From assembly GCF_018785315.1 (NCBI RefSeq), contig NZ_WQPN01000018.1, forward strand, positions 1-39,070: a stretch of DNA of 39,070 bases, written 5' to 3'. Shown here one piece after another: positions 8,810 to 16,948 of this stretch. The notes beneath the pieces are model-generated. The model saw nothing but the letters and a program-made list of their open reading frames with translations. It made no database searches and was not told where the DNA came from. Source of the DNA: Clostridium sp. MCC353. Its GTDB lineage: Bacteria > Bacillota > Clostridia > Lachnospirales > Lachnospiraceae. Numbering within the stretch: the first letter of the stretch is position 1; every line of letters begins with the position of its first letter. A program made the position numbers and the translations under genes.

Positions 8810-9775
8810 CTACTGCGCACCGCTTTTCAGCACGCGTTCAAAGGATTCCGGCAGAGGAGCCGTAAAGGTCCGTCCGCTTAAATATTCCAGCGGTTCCGGC
8901 AGTTTTGGGAATACGATCTGATAGGAATGGAGCATCTGGGAGGTGATTTTATACTTCTTTTTCGCCTCTTCATTGACAGACGGTATTCCGTATTTATAAT
9001 CCCCCACGATGGGGTGGCCGATGGAAGCCAGATGGGCGCGGATCTGATGGGTGCGGCCCGTAATCAGCGTCACCTTCAGGAGTGTATAAGAGCCGACATA
9101 GGATAAGGGCTCATATACTGTTTTTACCGGAACGCTGCCAGCCGTCTCCCTTTCATGGATTGTGACCTGATTGGTGCGTTCGTCTTTTGTCAGATAACCG
9201 GAAATGGTCTGTTTGTCCGTCAATTTACCGGCCACCACACATTGGTAATATTTATGAATGCTCCGGTCTTTAAACACCTCTGCCATGATCTGAAGGCCTG
9301 GCAGGGATTTGCCTGCCACCACCAGACCGCTGGTATTCCGGTCCAGCCGGTTGCAGACCGAAGGGCGGAAACTTCTTAAATTTTCCTCAGTCAGAGCCCT
9401 GCTTTCCAACAGATAGCCGATGATATACTCCACCAGGGACTCATCCGAATCCTTGGCTTTTTGAGACAACATGCCCGAAGGCTTATTGACTAACAGGATA
9501 TGGTCATCCTCGTAGAGAATATCCAGTTTCTTTTTCGATACTTTCTGTACCTTAATCTGTGAAAATTTTTCAATCGTCTCTTCCGACAGGTAGAGCTTGA
9601 TCTCATCCCCTGCTGCCAGTTTTTCAGACCCGTCACATTTTTTATCATTCAATACAATATTTTTCTTTCTCATCATCTTGTAGATGAAATTTTTTCCGGC
9701 AAGATTCAGATACTTGGTCAAAAGTTTGTCCAGACGCTGACCTGATTCATTGCCGCTGACCGTTATTAGACGCAT
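8810..9775 (-). CDS. RluA-family pseudouridine synthase
   Basis: Converts specific uridines in rRNA (RluC/RluD-type) to pseudouridine. The 321-aa protein has an N-terminal S4 RNA-binding domain (about 12-65) and a catalytic domain with Asp145 in NRLDRNTSG, where the usual leading His is Asn. TGRTHQIRAHLASIGHP and GDYKYG are intact. The insert around residues 75-90 is Lys-rich. It is the first visible gene of a group with the C39-like peptidase and recU. The exact rRNA position cannot be told from sequence. Confidence 0.9.
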   Translation of the reverse strand: MRLITVSGNESGQRLDKLLTKYLNLAGKNFIYKMMRKKNIVLNDKKCDGSEKLAAGDEIKLYLSEETIEKFSQIKVQKVSKKKLDILYEDDHILLVNKPSGMLSQKAKDSDESLVEYIIGYLLESRALTEENLRSFRPSVCNRLDRNTSGLVVAGKSLPGLQIMAEVFKDRSIHKYYQCVVAGKLTDKQTISGYLTKDERTNQVTIHERETAGSVPVKTVYEPLSYVGSYTLLKVTLITGRTHQIRAHLASIGHPIVGDYKYGIPSVNEEAKKKYKITSQMLHSYQIVFPKLPEPLEYLSGRTFTAPLPESFERVLKSGAQ

Positions 9776-9790
9776 GATACAACATCTCCT

Positions 9791-10369
9791 TTACATGGAT
9801 AAGCTTTTGAGCAGATCCAGGCTGTATCCGCAGCTTCCGTCGTCTTCATATTCCGAAGCCGGTTTCAACTGTTCCAAACGTTTGAAGAACAAAGCTTCGT
9901 CTTTGAAAATTTTTACATGTGGATCCAGTTTATGCCCGGTGAACATCTCGTTCAGGAATTTTTCCGCCTTCGCCGTATCCACTTTCTGAGAGACACAGTA
10001 AGCGTATACACCATGGGGATGAACCGCGATGGCATCCATGGGCATCACAGCTTCTTTTGATGTGAGAATCAGGTCATACAAAATCAAAAACTTACTCTCA
10101 TAGGCGGATACCCTGTTATGGAATTCTTCTGATGGAGTCCTGTAGCGCCAGGAGGCCAGCAGAGGGGACGCCACGTTGGCCGTTGGAAGCACGGAGAGAA
10201 TGGCCATAACCGTCAGGATATTCTTGGCCGCCACATTGTCCGTCAGGTTCCGGGCCAGAAGCTGGGCAATAATCATAACCGCGCCGAACAGCACTTTCAA
10301 AATCTGTATTTTTCTTCGGTAATTCCGATAGCCGTACTGGCCTTTTGCTCGTTTGTTTGTATTTTTCAT
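9791..10369 (-). CDS. Conserved membrane protein of unknown function
   Basis: I do not recognise this 192-aa protein. It has a basic N-terminus (about 20 residues rich in Lys, Arg and Tyr), two close hydrophobic segments (about 24-42 and 50-70), and a soluble C-terminal part of about 120 residues. The C-terminal part contains AVHPHGVYAYC and ends in an acidic stretch. Topology with both ends inside is likely from the positive N-terminus. The start has CCGGAGG upstream. It lies between an SDR gene and the RluA-type gene on the same strand, and the gap before it holds competing hairpins (10384-10428). Confidence 0.7.
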   Translation of the reverse strand: MKNTNKRAKGQYGYRNYRRKIQILKVLFGAVMIIAQLLARNLTDNVAAKNILTVMAILSVLPTANVASPLLASWRYRTPSEEFHNRVSAYESKFLILYDLILTSKEAVMPMDAIAVHPHGVYAYCVSQKVDTAKAEKFLNEMFTGHKLDPHVKIFKDEALFFKRLEQLKPASEYEDDGSCGYSLDLLKSLSM

Positions 10370-10383
10370 ATTTTCCTCCGGTT

Positions 10384-10428
10384 TGAAGCGGTATTATGCG
10401 GTCTTATCCCCAGGTTTGGACCGCTTCT
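10384..10428. other. Competing inverted repeats between SDR gene and membrane protein gene
   Basis: GAAGCGGT at 10384-10391 can pair with ACCGCTTC at 10421-10428, while the internal GCGGTC near 10398 can pair with the overlapping GACCGC. The two pairings exclude each other. No T-run follows on the minus strand before the ribosome site. Confidence 0.3.
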
Positions 10429-10436
10429 TTAATAAA

Positions 10437-11201
10437 TCAGCGCTGCAAAATCTCCATTATTTTCAGGATCAATCCGTGAGGCAGCAGTTTGCAGAGCAGG
10501 AAAAATGCCTTCATCACCGGGCCGTATACGGAAACAGGTCTCCCACACATGGAATCCCTGAAAGCCAGGCTGACCACCTTCACCGGATCGGCCATAGCCA
10601 GCCGTTTATAGAGGGGGATTTTACCCGTTGTTTCAGCAATATCAAAAAATTCCGTCTTTACCGGTCCCGGACAGACGGCGGTAACGTAAATTCTCTTTTT
10701 TCTCAGTTCACAGGCCAAAGCCCTGCTATAGCTCAGTACAAATGCTTTCGTTGCCGCATAAATGGCGAATTTGGGCTGGGGAAGAAATGCTGCCGAAGAC
10801 GCAAACTGCATGATCCGGCTGTTTTTTGGCATGTATGGCAGCACCATGTGGGTGACTGCACACAATGCTTCACAATTTAACCGTACCATGGCAGTCTCAT
10901 CGGAAAGCTTCAGACTTCCAACCCTGCCGATCTTTCCGAATCCGGCCGCATTGATTAACAGTTTCACTTCCGGCTTTTTCCTTGCCAGCGCCAGTTTAAT
11001 CATATCCCTGTCTTCTGTTTTTAAAAGGTCGGCTTCAAACTTCCTAACCGGCACATCCAACTGCTGCTCCAATTCATCCAGACGGTCCATTCTGCGGGCA
11101 ATCAGCCATATTTCATCAATCTTAGGAAAACGTCCGGCAATCTGAATGGCGGCTTCCCGCCCCATGCCGGAAGACGCACCTGTCACAACCGCAATCTTCA
11201 T
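10437..11201 (-). CDS. Short-chain dehydrogenase/reductase
   Basis: A classical SDR oxidoreductase of 254 aa. The nucleotide loop is TGASSGMG (7-14), the structural NAAG is at 84-87, the catalytic Ser is Ser135 or Ser136 in FASSAAF, and Tyr148 and Lys152 form YAATK. Arg36-Arg37 after the second strand suggests NADP preference. The C-terminal 25 residues are hydrophobic, so membrane association is possible. Substrate is unknown. It starts 19 bases after the YgiQ-type gene and is probably in the same transcript. Confidence 0.88.
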   Translation of the reverse strand: MKIAVVTGASSGMGREAAIQIAGRFPKIDEIWLIARRMDRLDELEQQLDVPVRKFEADLLKTEDRDMIKLALARKKPEVKLLINAAGFGKIGRVGSLKLSDETAMVRLNCEALCAVTHMVLPYMPKNSRIMQFASSAAFLPQPKFAIYAATKAFVLSYSRALACELRKKRIYVTAVCPGPVKTEFFDIAETTGKIPLYKRLAMADPVKVVSLAFRDSMCGRPVSVYGPVMKAFFLLCKLLPHGLILKIMEILQR

Positions 11202-11220
11202 AATAGCAATCCCTCCTGTC

Positions 11221-13119
11221 TCATCGTTTTGCCGCTTTTTTATGCACGTTCCGAATGGTCTTTTTCGGCTTTTTCTTCTGTGGAGCCGCTTCTCCTTTTA
11301 CCGCCGGCTTGTACGGGGCCCCGCCCCTCGGACGGATCAGGCATTTTTTATCGAAGCCGATTAAATCGGTGCGCCCGGCTGTCTTTAGCGCTTCGGCAAC
11401 CAGTTCGTAATTCTTAGGATTCCGGTACTGGATCAGCGCACGCTGCATGGCCTTTTCATGGGGATTCACAGGCACATAGACCTTTTCCATGGTTCTGGGG
11501 TCATATCCTGTATAGTACATGCAGGTGGATATGGTGGACGGGGTGGGATAAAAATCCTGTACCTGTTCCGGCATATATCCCAGATCCCGCAGATACTCCG
11601 CCAGCTCCACCGCTTCTTTCATAGAAGAACCCGGGTGGGAGGACATCAGGTACGGCACCAGATACTGTTCCTTGCCGATTCTTGAATTCATCTCTTTATA
11701 TTCTTTTACAAACTGCCGGTAAACGCTGTTCTGTGGTTTGCCCATTTTAGACAGCACCTTATCGGCCACATGTTCCGGCGCCACTTTCAGTTGTCCGCTG
11801 ACGTGATGTTCACACAGCTCTTTCAGGAATTTGCGGCTGGGGTCGGCCAGCACATAATCGAACCGGATCCCGGAACGGATGAAGACCTTTTTCACCTTGG
11901 GCAGGGCCCTCAGTTTTCTCAAAAGAGCGATATAATCGCTGTGATCCGCCCTCAGGTTCTCACAAGGTTTGGGAAAGAGGCATTGACGGTTGGGGCAGGC
12001 CCCCTTTGTCATCTGCTTTTCGCAGGCCGGAAAACGGAAATCCGCAGTCGGCCCGCCCACATCGTGAATATATCCTTTAAAATCTGGCTCTTCGATTAAA
12101 AGCTTTGCCTCTTCAATCAGTGATTCATGGCTTCTGGCCTGGATAATCCTTCCCTGATGGAAGGTCAGGGCACAGAAACTGCAGGCGCCGAAACAGCCCC
12201 GGTTACTGATCAGGCTGAATTTAATCTCCCGGATAGCGGGAATTCCGCCTTCTTCCTCATAGGACGGGTGGTAATTGCGCATGTAGGGCAGGCCGTAAAC
12301 CTCATCCATCTGGAGCTGGTCCAAAGGCTTGGACGGCGGATTCTGAACCACAAAAAGATTATCCTTATAAGGCTCCACCAGGCGTTTCCCTGTAAAAGGA
12401 TCCGTATTGCAGTATTGTATATAGTAGCTTTTCGCGTACTCTTCCTTCTTGGACGTGAGCTCTGTAAAAGAAGGGAGCATTTTATAATCGTAGACCGATT
12501 CCAGGCTCTTAGTCTTATAAACAGTCCCGTCTATAAACGTAATATCTTTGATGTCAATGCCGCTGTTCAAAGCGTCGGCGATCTCCACGATCGACCGCTC
12601 TCCCATTCCGTAGGAAATCAGGTCCGCCTGGGAATCCAGCAGTACGGAGCGTTTCAGCTTGTCCGACCAGTAGTCATAATGGGCCAGACGCCGCAGGCTG
12701 GCTTCAATACCGCCTATGATCACAGGAACATCCTTATACACAGACCTGATCAGGTTGCAGTACACGATGGTCGCATAATCCGGCCTTTTCCCCATCACAC
12801 CGCCGGGAGTATAGGCATCCTCTTTTCTTCTTTTTTTGGACACCGAATAGTGGTTGACCATGGAATCCATATTGCCGGCTGAGACCAGAAAGCCCAGCCG
12901 CGGCTTTCCCAGGATGGTGATGCTTTTGCTGTCTTTCCAGTCAGGCTGGGCGATAATCCCCACCTTATATCCGTGGGCTTCCAGCAGACGGCTTATGATG
13001 GCTGTGCCGAAAGAAGGGTGATCCACGTAGGCATCCCCAGACACATAGACAAAGTCACACTGGTTCCAGCCGCGGATGCTCATATCAGTTCTGCTAATGG
13101 GTAAATAATCGTGCATCAT
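11221..13119 (-). CDS. ygiQ: YgiQ-family radical SAM protein
   Basis: A 632-aa radical SAM protein of the YgiQ family; the reaction is not known. The 4Fe-4S cluster motif is Cys309-x3-Cys313-x2-Cys316 in RGCFGACSFC. A cobalamin-binding-like N-terminal domain with VSGDAYVDHPSFG precedes it, and a basic, Lys/Pro-rich tail (about 600-632) follows. The start ATGATG overlaps the stop of the HAD gene, so translation is probably coupled. The length matches the family. Confidence 0.9.
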   Translation of the reverse strand: MMHDYLPISRTDMSIRGWNQCDFVYVSGDAYVDHPSFGTAIISRLLEAHGYKVGIIAQPDWKDSKSITILGKPRLGFLVSAGNMDSMVNHYSVSKKRRKEDAYTPGGVMGKRPDYATIVYCNLIRSVYKDVPVIIGGIEASLRRLAHYDYWSDKLKRSVLLDSQADLISYGMGERSIVEIADALNSGIDIKDITFIDGTVYKTKSLESVYDYKMLPSFTELTSKKEEYAKSYYIQYCNTDPFTGKRLVEPYKDNLFVVQNPPSKPLDQLQMDEVYGLPYMRNYHPSYEEEGGIPAIREIKFSLISNRGCFGACSFCALTFHQGRIIQARSHESLIEEAKLLIEEPDFKGYIHDVGGPTADFRFPACEKQMTKGACPNRQCLFPKPCENLRADHSDYIALLRKLRALPKVKKVFIRSGIRFDYVLADPSRKFLKELCEHHVSGQLKVAPEHVADKVLSKMGKPQNSVYRQFVKEYKEMNSRIGKEQYLVPYLMSSHPGSSMKEAVELAEYLRDLGYMPEQVQDFYPTPSTISTCMYYTGYDPRTMEKVYVPVNPHEKAMQRALIQYRNPKNYELVAEALKTAGRTDLIGFDKKCLIRPRGGAPYKPAVKGEAAPQKKKPKKTIRNVHKKAAKR

Positions 13120-13778
13120 GCCATAACTCCATTCAGTATTTCATAATAATCGTTGATAAAGTAATCCGCCAGGGAACATTTTTCCTCTTTCAGATCTTTG
13201 GAAAATTCATCCTCAATAGCGCATACGGTCATACCGGCCCGTTTTCCGGCCAGTATCCCCGCAGGAATATCCTCAAACACCATACAGCTTTCCGGTTGGG
13301 CGTTCAGCTTATCCGCCACTTTTAAATAAATATCCGGCGCCGGTTTTCCGGCAGCCACTTCACAGGCGGTGGTCACTACCTGAAAGTATGGGCTTATTTT
13401 CAATGATTCAATCACCGCGTCCACCATTTCCCGGCCGTTGCTGGTAGCGATTCCGGCCTTAATCCCCTGCACTTTCAGGAAATCGAGAAATTCCCTGGCG
13501 CCCGGTTTCAATACCACTTCATTGCGGTATTTATCGATGGACATATTGGTCCAAATCTGTTTAATCTCTGTCAACGTCAGAGGAAGGGCGAAACGCTCCT
13601 TAAAATAAACGGCTGTTTCGGAAAAGCTCATCCCCTCGATCTCCCTCTGAAGGTTTTCCGGCAGTTCATAACCAAAACTTCCTAAAAACTCAATGTCAAT
13701 GGCCTTCCACATCCACATGGAATCCACCAGAGTTCCGTCCAGGTCAAATATGACCGCTTTTTTATTCTTCATCATCAT
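13116..13778 (-). CDS. HAD-superfamily phosphatase (beta-phosphoglucomutase-like)
   Basis: A 220-aa haloacid dehalogenase-type hydrolase. Motif I is FDLDGTLVDS with nucleophile Asp12 and acid/base Asp14 (counting from the first of three Met). Motif II is ATSNG, and the later motifs are GKPAPDIY and FEDIPAGILAGKRAGM. A helical cap lies at about residues 20-85. It belongs to the phosphoglucomutase/phosphatase subgroup but substrate cannot be assigned. The start overlaps the end of the RsuA-type gene by 17 bases, with AAGGAA about 10 bases before the first ATG. Confidence 0.85.
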   Translation of the reverse strand: MMMKNKKAVIFDLDGTLVDSMWMWKAIDIEFLGSFGYELPENLQREIEGMSFSETAVYFKERFALPLTLTEIKQIWTNMSIDKYRNEVVLKPGAREFLDFLKVQGIKAGIATSNGREMVDAVIESLKISPYFQVVTTACEVAAGKPAPDIYLKVADKLNAQPESCMVFEDIPAGILAGKRAGMTVCAIEDEFSKDLKEEKCSLADYFINDYYEILNGVMA

Positions 13779-14520
13779 AGTTTGTCAATTCCTTCAATTC
13801 TTTTAATTCTCTTTCCGTCAGAGGACGGAATTCTCCGGGTTTCAGTGATTCATCCAGTTTCAGAGTTCCCATAGACATGCGCTTCAAATAAGAGACACGG
13901 CAGTCCAGGGCCTCAAACATCCGTTTTACCTGATGGAATTTCCCTTCCCGGATGGTCAGCAGCACCTTGCTGCCCTCATCGGAAAAATCCGTTATCACCA
14001 GTTTTGCCGGTTTAACCGGGGTGCCGTCTGTTAAGGTCAATCCTGCCTCCATACGCCGGACGGCATCTTTTGGAAGGCGTCCTTCCACCTCAGCATAATA
14101 TACTTTATCCACATGTTTTTTCGGCGAAAGCAGCCTGTGGGCCAGCTCCCCGTCATTGGTCATGAGAAGCAGCCCTTCCGTATCGATGTCCAGGCGGCCC
14201 ACCGGAAACAGATCTTTTCTCACATCAGGGCCTAACAGCCCGGTCACGGTGGGGTGAATCCGGTCTTCCGTTGCGGAAACCACTCCGTCCGGTTTGTGCA
14301 GCATATAATATTCGAACTTGTTGTAGCGAATCATCCGCCCGTCAAAGGAAACCGTATCCCTGTCGGGATCAATCTTTCTGTCCGTCTTCTTCTCCACGGC
14401 TCCATTGACCTGAATCCGCCCTTTTTTGGCGGCTTCTTTCATCTGGCTTCTGGTGCCCAGGTTCATCTCTGTCAAATACTTATCCAATCTGAGTTCTTTT
14501 CCCATCACTGCCACCGCCAT
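13762..14520 (-). CDS. RsuA/RluB-family pseudouridine synthase
   Basis: Modifies rRNA uridine to pseudouridine (the RsuA target is 16S U516). It is 252 aa: an N-terminal S4 domain (about 8-55, LRLDKYLTEMNLGTRSQ), then the catalytic domain with the Asp in VGRLDIDTEGLLLMTNDG, KVYYAEVEG and REGKFHQVKRMFEAL. The C-terminus is acidic. The start is either ATG 14520 or ATG 14505, both overlapping or abutting the methyltransferase gene stop; neither has a strong ribosome site, which suggests translational coupling. The overlap of genes with different rRNA-modifying activities suggests joint expression. Confidence 0.9.
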   Translation of the reverse strand: MAVAVMGKELRLDKYLTEMNLGTRSQMKEAAKKGRIQVNGAVEKKTDRKIDPDRDTVSFDGRMIRYNKFEYYMLHKPDGVVSATEDRIHPTVTGLLGPDVRKDLFPVGRLDIDTEGLLLMTNDGELAHRLLSPKKHVDKVYYAEVEGRLPKDAVRRMEAGLTLTDGTPVKPAKLVITDFSDEGSKVLLTIREGKFHQVKRMFEALDCRVSYLKRMSMGTLKLDESLKPGEFRPLTERELKELKELTNYDDEE

Positions 14521-15857
14521 CCGGGATAATATTTGTTTTTCATGCTTCTGCCGCTCCCTTTGGCAAAGCCCAGGGGATAACCGTCAACACAGATCAGGCA
14601 CCAGCCCTTGATCTCCGGTTCGTCCGGTTCCAGGACAATGGTTTCCCCTTTCAGATAACGGATAACCCGGGGATCGTCATGGGCAAAGGAAAGGCTGTTT
14701 TGAAACTCTTCCATTTTTAAAGCCATTGCCAGGGCCTGGGATGGTTCAAACCTGTTTTTCTTCACCTCTCCCATCAAAAGCCCGGTTCTTAAATATCTGA
14801 GTTTGTGGCCCAGCCTGTATCCCTGGGGCAGATAATAGATCAGTCCCTGGCGGCTGACCAGCCTGTTTTTATCAATGGGCATGGAAACCATGTCCAGAAA
14901 TTCTTTTAATTCCGGAAGCTTGTCCAGCTCCGCCGGTTTATAGTCCGGGACAGTGTTTAAGTCCTCTGCCGGCGCGCCCTTTTTTCTCAACAGCGCCATA
15001 AAATGGCCTTCCCCTTTGATCTTATGGGGAAATAAACGGACGCAGCCATCCAGGCCGATCCCTCCTGATGCGCCTTCCCAAAGGGGGACATAAACCAGTT
15101 CCATGTCGGGGCGCTGACCGAGCAGCCAGTTTACCACTTCTTCATCTTCCATTACAGAAAATGTGCAGGTAGAATATAAAAGATATCCTCCCGGCTTCAG
15201 CATGGCAGCCGCCTGAAGGAGGATTTCTTTTTGAACCGGCGCATAATATTCCGGTCCATGCTCCAGCCAGCTTTTTATCATGCCCTGGTCCTTTCGGAAC
15301 ATCCCCTCTCCGGAACAGGGCGCGTCCACCAGAATCTTATCAAAAAACTCCTGATATACGGCCGATAACCGTTCCGGTGAATCGCTGGTAACGCAGATGT
15401 TGAGGATTCCCAACAGTTCTAAATTCTTTAAAAGGGATTTGGCTCTGGAATTGCTGATATCATTGGCCACCAGCATTCCCCGGCCTTTCAGCCTGGCTCC
15501 TAATTCCGTGCTCTTTCCTCCCGGAGCCGCACAGAGATCCAGCACCATATCTCCCGGTTCAACGGGCAGAAGGCTGGCCGGAGTCATGGCGCTGGGCTCC
15601 TGAAGATAATACAGCCCCGCGTAATAGTACGGATCCTTTGCGGGCCGGTCTGATTCCAGGTAATAAAACCCGTTGGGAATCCAGGCCACCGGCTGTAAAT
15701 GGAACCCGGACCTGTCGGAGAAGTCTTTGGGGGAAATCTTTCCGGTGTTCACCCGCAGACCGTAAAACCGGTCCTCTGAAAAACTATTTATATAAGAACC
15801 GTATTCATCCTTTAACAGTTCTTTCATTTGTTCTGTAAATTGCTCAGGTAAATTCAT
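14505..15857 (-). CDS. RsmF/RsmB-type 16S rRNA m5C methyltransferase with C-terminal RNA-binding domain
   Basis: Transfers methyl from SAM to cytosine C5 in rRNA. The 450-aa protein has motif I LDLCAAPGGKST (about 107-117), catalytic Cys181 in DAPCSGEGMF, and the second Cys231 in STCTFS. The last roughly 160 residues resemble the PUA-like tail of RsmF/YebU proteins. The start at 15857 is set by GGAGGTTAAC before the ATG. A reading continues upstream through the tandem repeats, but those codons are repeat sequence and not protein. It is the first gene of the run with the RsuA-type, HAD and YgiQ-type genes and has an unusually structured 250-base leader. Confidence 0.9.
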   Translation of the reverse strand: MNLPEQFTEQMKELLKDEYGSYINSFSEDRFYGLRVNTGKISPKDFSDRSGFHLQPVAWIPNGFYYLESDRPAKDPYYYAGLYYLQEPSAMTPASLLPVEPGDMVLDLCAAPGGKSTELGARLKGRGMLVANDISNSRAKSLLKNLELLGILNICVTSDSPERLSAVYQEFFDKILVDAPCSGEGMFRKDQGMIKSWLEHGPEYYAPVQKEILLQAAAMLKPGGYLLYSTCTFSVMEDEEVVNWLLGQRPDMELVYVPLWEGASGGIGLDGCVRLFPHKIKGEGHFMALLRKKGAPAEDLNTVPDYKPAELDKLPELKEFLDMVSMPIDKNRLVSRQGLIYYLPQGYRLGHKLRYLRTGLLMGEVKKNRFEPSQALAMALKMEEFQNSLSFAHDDPRVIRYLKGETIVLEPDEPEIKGWCLICVDGYPLGFAKGSGRSMKNKYYPGWRWQ

Positions 15858-15860
15858 GTT

Positions 15861-15879
15861 AACCTCCATGCCGAAGCGT
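15861..15879 (-). repeat. Leader repeat copy at the rsmF-type gene start
   Basis: Minus strand CGCTTCGGCATGGAGGTTA, which supplies the ribosome site. It is repeated almost exactly at 16091-16108 at the other end of the structured leader. Confidence 0.6.
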
Positions 15880-15902
15880 TTTGATGCGCAAATTTTGCTA
15901 AA

Positions 15903-15984
15903 CGCATATTTTTGCGTTGCGCATATTTTTGCGTTGCGCATATTTTGCGTTACGCATATTTTGCGTTACGCATATTTTGCGTTG
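15903..15984. repeat. Five tandem 16-17 bp repeats
   Basis: Units CGCATATTTT(T)GCGTTR at 15903-15919, 15920-15936 (17 bp each), 15937-15952, 15953-15968 and 15969-15984 (16 bp each). They differ only in T-run length and the last purine. They lie in the leader of the rsmF-type gene. There are no spacers, so this is not a CRISPR. Confidence 0.9.
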
Positions 15985-15995
15985 CGTAGGCACGC

Positions 15996-16089
15996 GCTGA
16001 GAATTTCAGATTCTCAGCTGCGATTCAAATTTGTGGCTCCGACACAAATTGGGGTGTGAAAAATAAGTCATCAGGATTATTTTTCACAC
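15996..16089. repeat. Three consecutive hairpins in the rsmF-type leader
   Basis: Hairpin 1: CTGAGAAT (15997-16004) with ATTCTCAG (16010-16017), extendable by one G-C pair. Hairpin 2: AATTTGTG (16028-16035) with CACAAATT (16043-16050). Hairpin 3: 13-bp perfect stem 16054-16066 with 16077-16089, 10-base loop. All are perfect stems packed within 95 bases. The arrangement resembles a composite REP-type palindromic element. Confidence 0.8.
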
Positions 16090-16090
16090 G

Positions 16091-16108
16091 AACCTCCATG
16101 CCAAAGTG
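16091..16108 (-). repeat. Leader repeat copy upstream of the hairpin cluster
   Basis: Minus strand CACTTTGGCATGGAGGTT, matching 15 of 18 positions of the copy at the gene start 230 bases away. No ATG in frame with a gene follows it, so here it is an orphan ribosome-site sequence. Confidence 0.6.
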
Positions 16109-16115
16109 CCTAACT

Positions 16116-16124
16116 ATTATATCA
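16116..16124 (-). promoter_or_regulatory. Probable extended -10 promoter for the rsmF-type operon
   Basis: Minus strand TG-A-TATAAT just outside the orphan leader repeat. No convincing -35. It would give a transcript with a leader of about 250 bases carrying all the repeats. Confidence 0.5.
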
Positions 16125-16144
16125 TAAAAACCCTTGCCGTGGTG

Positions 16145-16948
16145 CTAATAGGTGTATTTTAGGCGATATTTTTCCAGGTAACGCAAAATCCAATAAGGAT
16201 TTATGCTCAATTCGTCATAATGGTCAGTTTTTAAATAAATGCCCAAATGGAGATGGACATCGAAGTTGCCAACAGTGCCGGGAACCGTGCTGTAACCGGA
16301 ATCCCCCATATATCCCAAAAGCTGGCCTGCGGTCACTTTATCCCCTTCTTTAAATTCCTGGCTGTACTGATACAGATGCGCGTAATAAAGATAGGCCCCG
16401 GATGGGGTTCGGATTCCTATTCTCCAGCCGCCCTTTTCCAGCCATCCCACCTTTTCCACGGTTCCGTCACTGATGCTGACCACAGGATAGGTTCCCCGTT
16501 CCATTTCCGCTCCCATGATATCACAGCCTTCATGGGGACGTTCCCCTCCGTATTTGCGTTTATCTCCCCACCCGTCCCCATAGGTGACATCGGGAATTTC
16601 GTTTCTGCTGCTCAAGGGAATGGGAAAATATTTTAAATCCGTCAAAATCCGTTCATAGGCGTTCTTTAACTTCCGGTATTCCACCGGTTTCCGCGCCAAT
16701 ACCCCGCTGTTCTCATAGGAAAGCTCCTTCTGATCCCTCAGATCATATTCGTGATCCAGCATCAGGGTTGTGAGCGCGTCATAATCAATGGAGGTCTGGG
16801 ATGCCATCAGCTCCCCCAGTTCCATGGAACGAAAATCATCGGTTTCCCATGTATAAGAATCCAACTGGTAATAATCAGGGTTGTTGACCAGGTAATCCAC
16901 CATGGTCACCTGAAAAACTGCCAGCAGGCAGATGAGGATTATAATCAT
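16145..16948 (-). CDS. M23-family metallopeptidase with N-terminal membrane anchor
   Basis: A zinc endopeptidase of the LytM/M23 type acting on peptidoglycan outside the membrane. The 267-aa protein has a signal anchor (1-20), a linker region to about 115, and the peptidase domain with Zn ligands His139 and Asp143 (RPHEGCD), His191 (YAHL) and His232-x-His234 (HLHLG). The set of metal residues is complete, so it should be active, unlike many degenerate M23 proteins. The start at 16948 places the hydrophobic segment at the N-terminus; an alternative is 16984. It is divergent from ylbJ, with a gap of at most 51 bases; a sporulation role is possible by association only. Confidence 0.85.
   Translation of the reverse strand: MIIILICLLAVFQVTMVDYLVNNPDYYQLDSYTWETDDFRSMELGELMASQTSIDYDALTTLMLDHEYDLRDQKELSYENSGVLARKPVEYRKLKNAYERILTDLKYFPIPLSSRNEIPDVTYGDGWGDKRKYGGERPHEGCDIMGAEMERGTYPVVSISDGTVEKVGWLEKGGWRIGIRTPSGAYLYYAHLYQYSQEFKEGDKVTAGQLLGYMGDSGYSTVPGTVGNFDVHLHLGIYLKTDHYDELSINPYWILRYLEKYRLKYTY

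Noticed and set aside
10353-10880. 175-aa plus-strand reading frame opposite the SDR gene
   Set aside because: It is antisense to the SDR motifs and has no ribosome site.
12127-12882. 251-aa plus-strand reading frame opposite the YgiQ-type gene
   Set aside because: Antisense shadow; the opposite strand encodes a full-length radical SAM protein with all motifs.
15858-15941. N-terminal extension of the rsmF-type protein through the tandem repeats
   Set aside because: The codons are the 16-17 bp repeats and begin at a non-ATG codon; a strong ribosome site directly precedes the ATG at 15857.
15903-15984. CRISPR array
   Set aside because: Units are directly adjacent without spacers, only 16-17 bp long, and no cas genes are present.
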